A DNA stretch of 6,928 bases from JABCPO02 sp963546185. GTDB taxonomy: Bacteria > Bacillota > Clostridia > TANB77 > CAG-508. This document shows positions 6,107 to 6,928 of the stretch, piece after piece. The stretch is taken from positions 1 through 6,928 of the forward strand of contig CAUULU010000049.1 of NCBI GenBank assembly GCA_963546185.1, given 5' to 3'. The stretch's first letter is position 1, and every line of letters starts with the position of its first letter. The notes beneath the pieces were generated by a model. It saw only the letters and a list, made by a program, of their open reading frames with translations, was not told where the DNA came from and searched no databases. Made by a program: the position numbers and the translations under genes.

Positions 6107-6928
6107 ATGACATTTAAAGATTACTACAAAATACTTGGGATTGATAATATTAAAGTATCAAGTGAGGAAATTAAAACAGCTTATAGAAATCAAGCTAAAA
6201 AATTTCATCCTGATATAAATAAAGAAAGTACTGGCGAAATTATTAAAGATATAAACGAAGCATATAAAATACTTTCAAATCCTCAATCCAAGAAAAAATA
6301 TGATAAATTATGGAATGGATATATTGGTAGAACAAAGAAAGAAAATATTTCTTTTATTACAGAAGAGAGAAAAAATACAATGCTTGAAGAATTATCAAAT
6401 ATTTTCTTCGGCAACACTTTCAAAAAACATAGTTTAGCAAAAGAAAAAAAACAAGATACTTCTTTAAATACTGAAATAACTTTAAAACTTTCTATTAAAG
6501 AAGCATATCTTGGAACTACAAAAACTATTAAAACAAAAGATGATCAAAAAGATTTAGAAATACCAAAAAATACAAAAAATAATGATATACATATTTTAAA
6601 ATATATGGGTAAAAAAAGTAATGATTCTTTTAAATTCCCAGGTGACCTATATGTTAGAATATCTGTAGAAAATGATGAAACTTTTAAATTAAAAGGTTTA
6701 AACATAATAAGTAATCTTAATCTAACTCCAGCAGAGGCAATTTTAGGTACAAATATAGAATTTGATTTCTTCGGTGAACTTATCTCAATCATAGTTCCAC
6801 CATTTACGCCCAATCAAAAAGAATTTAAACTAAAAAACAAAGGATTTTCTTCTTCTAACCAAAAAGGTGATTTAATATTAAAAGCAAATATAGTTATCCC
6901 TTCATCTATCTCTAAAGAAGAAGAAAAA
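6107..6928 (+). CDS. DnaJ-like (J-domain) cochaperone without zinc finger, C-terminus cut by window edge
   Basis: This is an Hsp40-type cochaperone expected to stimulate the ATPase of DnaK and deliver clients to it. Residues 5-68 are a J-domain (DYYKILGI, AYRNQAKKFHPD with His34-Pro35-Asp36, INEAYKILSNPQSKKKYD). Residues from about 121 form the first substrate-binding beta domain (ITLKLSIKEAYLG), and from about 204 the second (LTPAEAILGTNIEF, IIVPPFTPNQKEFKLKNKGF, KGDLILKANIVIP). No CXXCXGXG repeats are present and the Gly/Phe linker is replaced by a charged segment, so it resembles CbpA/type II DnaJ proteins, not the four-zinc-motif DnaJ. The frame is open for 274 codons to the edge, and little of the protein should be missing. 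The start has GGGG six bases upstream (6097-6100). TTC|GGC and TTC|GGT are read normally as Phe-Gly, with no shift. Confidence 0.93.
   Translation, partial: MTFKDYYKILGIDNIKVSSEEIKTAYRNQAKKFHPDINKESTGEIIKDINEAYKILSNPQSKKKYDKLWNGYIGRTKKENISFITEERKNTMLEELSNIFFGNTFKKHSLAKEKKQDTSLNTEITLKLSIKEAYLGTTKTIKTKDDQKDLEIPKNTKNNDIHILKYMGKKSNDSFKFPGDLYVRISVENDETFKLKGLNIISNLNLTPAEAILGTNIEFDFFGELISIIVPPFTPNQKEFKLKNKGFSSSNQKGDLILKANIVIPSSISKEEEK

Noticed and set aside
6544..6813. Minus-strand open frame of 89 codons inside the dnaJ-like gene
   Set aside because: It is an antisense shadow of a clearly conserved DnaJ C-terminal region.

Overview
The window is very AT-rich and comes from a low-GC bacterium. It has strong AGGAG-type ribosome binding sites, TTGACA/TATAAT-type promoters, a peptidoglycan gene (murF) and a SecA, nth-like, LemA and DnaJ-like gene set. 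This fits a Bacillota (Firmicutes), probably an uncultured clostridial lineage; the taxon is an inference from composition and protein style only. MurF argues against a wall-less Mollicute, and TGG is used for Trp with TGA as a stop.

Layout: secA (minus strand, C-terminus cut by the left edge), then its leader, then a rho-independent terminator of the next minus-strand gene, an endonuclease III-like [4Fe-4S] DNA glycosylase. A gene-free AT-rich stretch of about 320 bases with a probable murF terminator follows, then murF (minus). A divergent promoter region of about 250 bases separates murF from lemA (plus). A perfect-stem terminator and an extended -10 promoter lead into a DnaJ-like cochaperone gene cut by the right edge. 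The genes are housekeeping functions: secretion, DNA repair, cell wall synthesis, a membrane protein and a chaperone partner.

The outstanding observation is a translational recoding signal. murF reads as MurF from end to end only if the frame moves +1 at five places, and lemA only if it moves +1 at one place. All six places are the same: one extra C directly before a conserved glycine codon, giving an in-frame CGG codon followed by A or T (CGGA five times, CGGT once). Reading each CGGN as one glycine, or skipping one base at CGG and reading GGN, restores complete proteins of 504 and 184 residues. Two of the sites are the two glycines of the MurF P-loop. Apart from these six sites I find no in-frame CGG in any gene here, whereas the same letters split as NNC|GGN in secA, the nth-like gene and dnaJ are read normally. 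This looks like systematic +1 recoding of the CGG codon, by an unassigned codon or a four-base-reading tRNA(Gly), rather than gene decay or random error. The decoding tRNA is not in the window.
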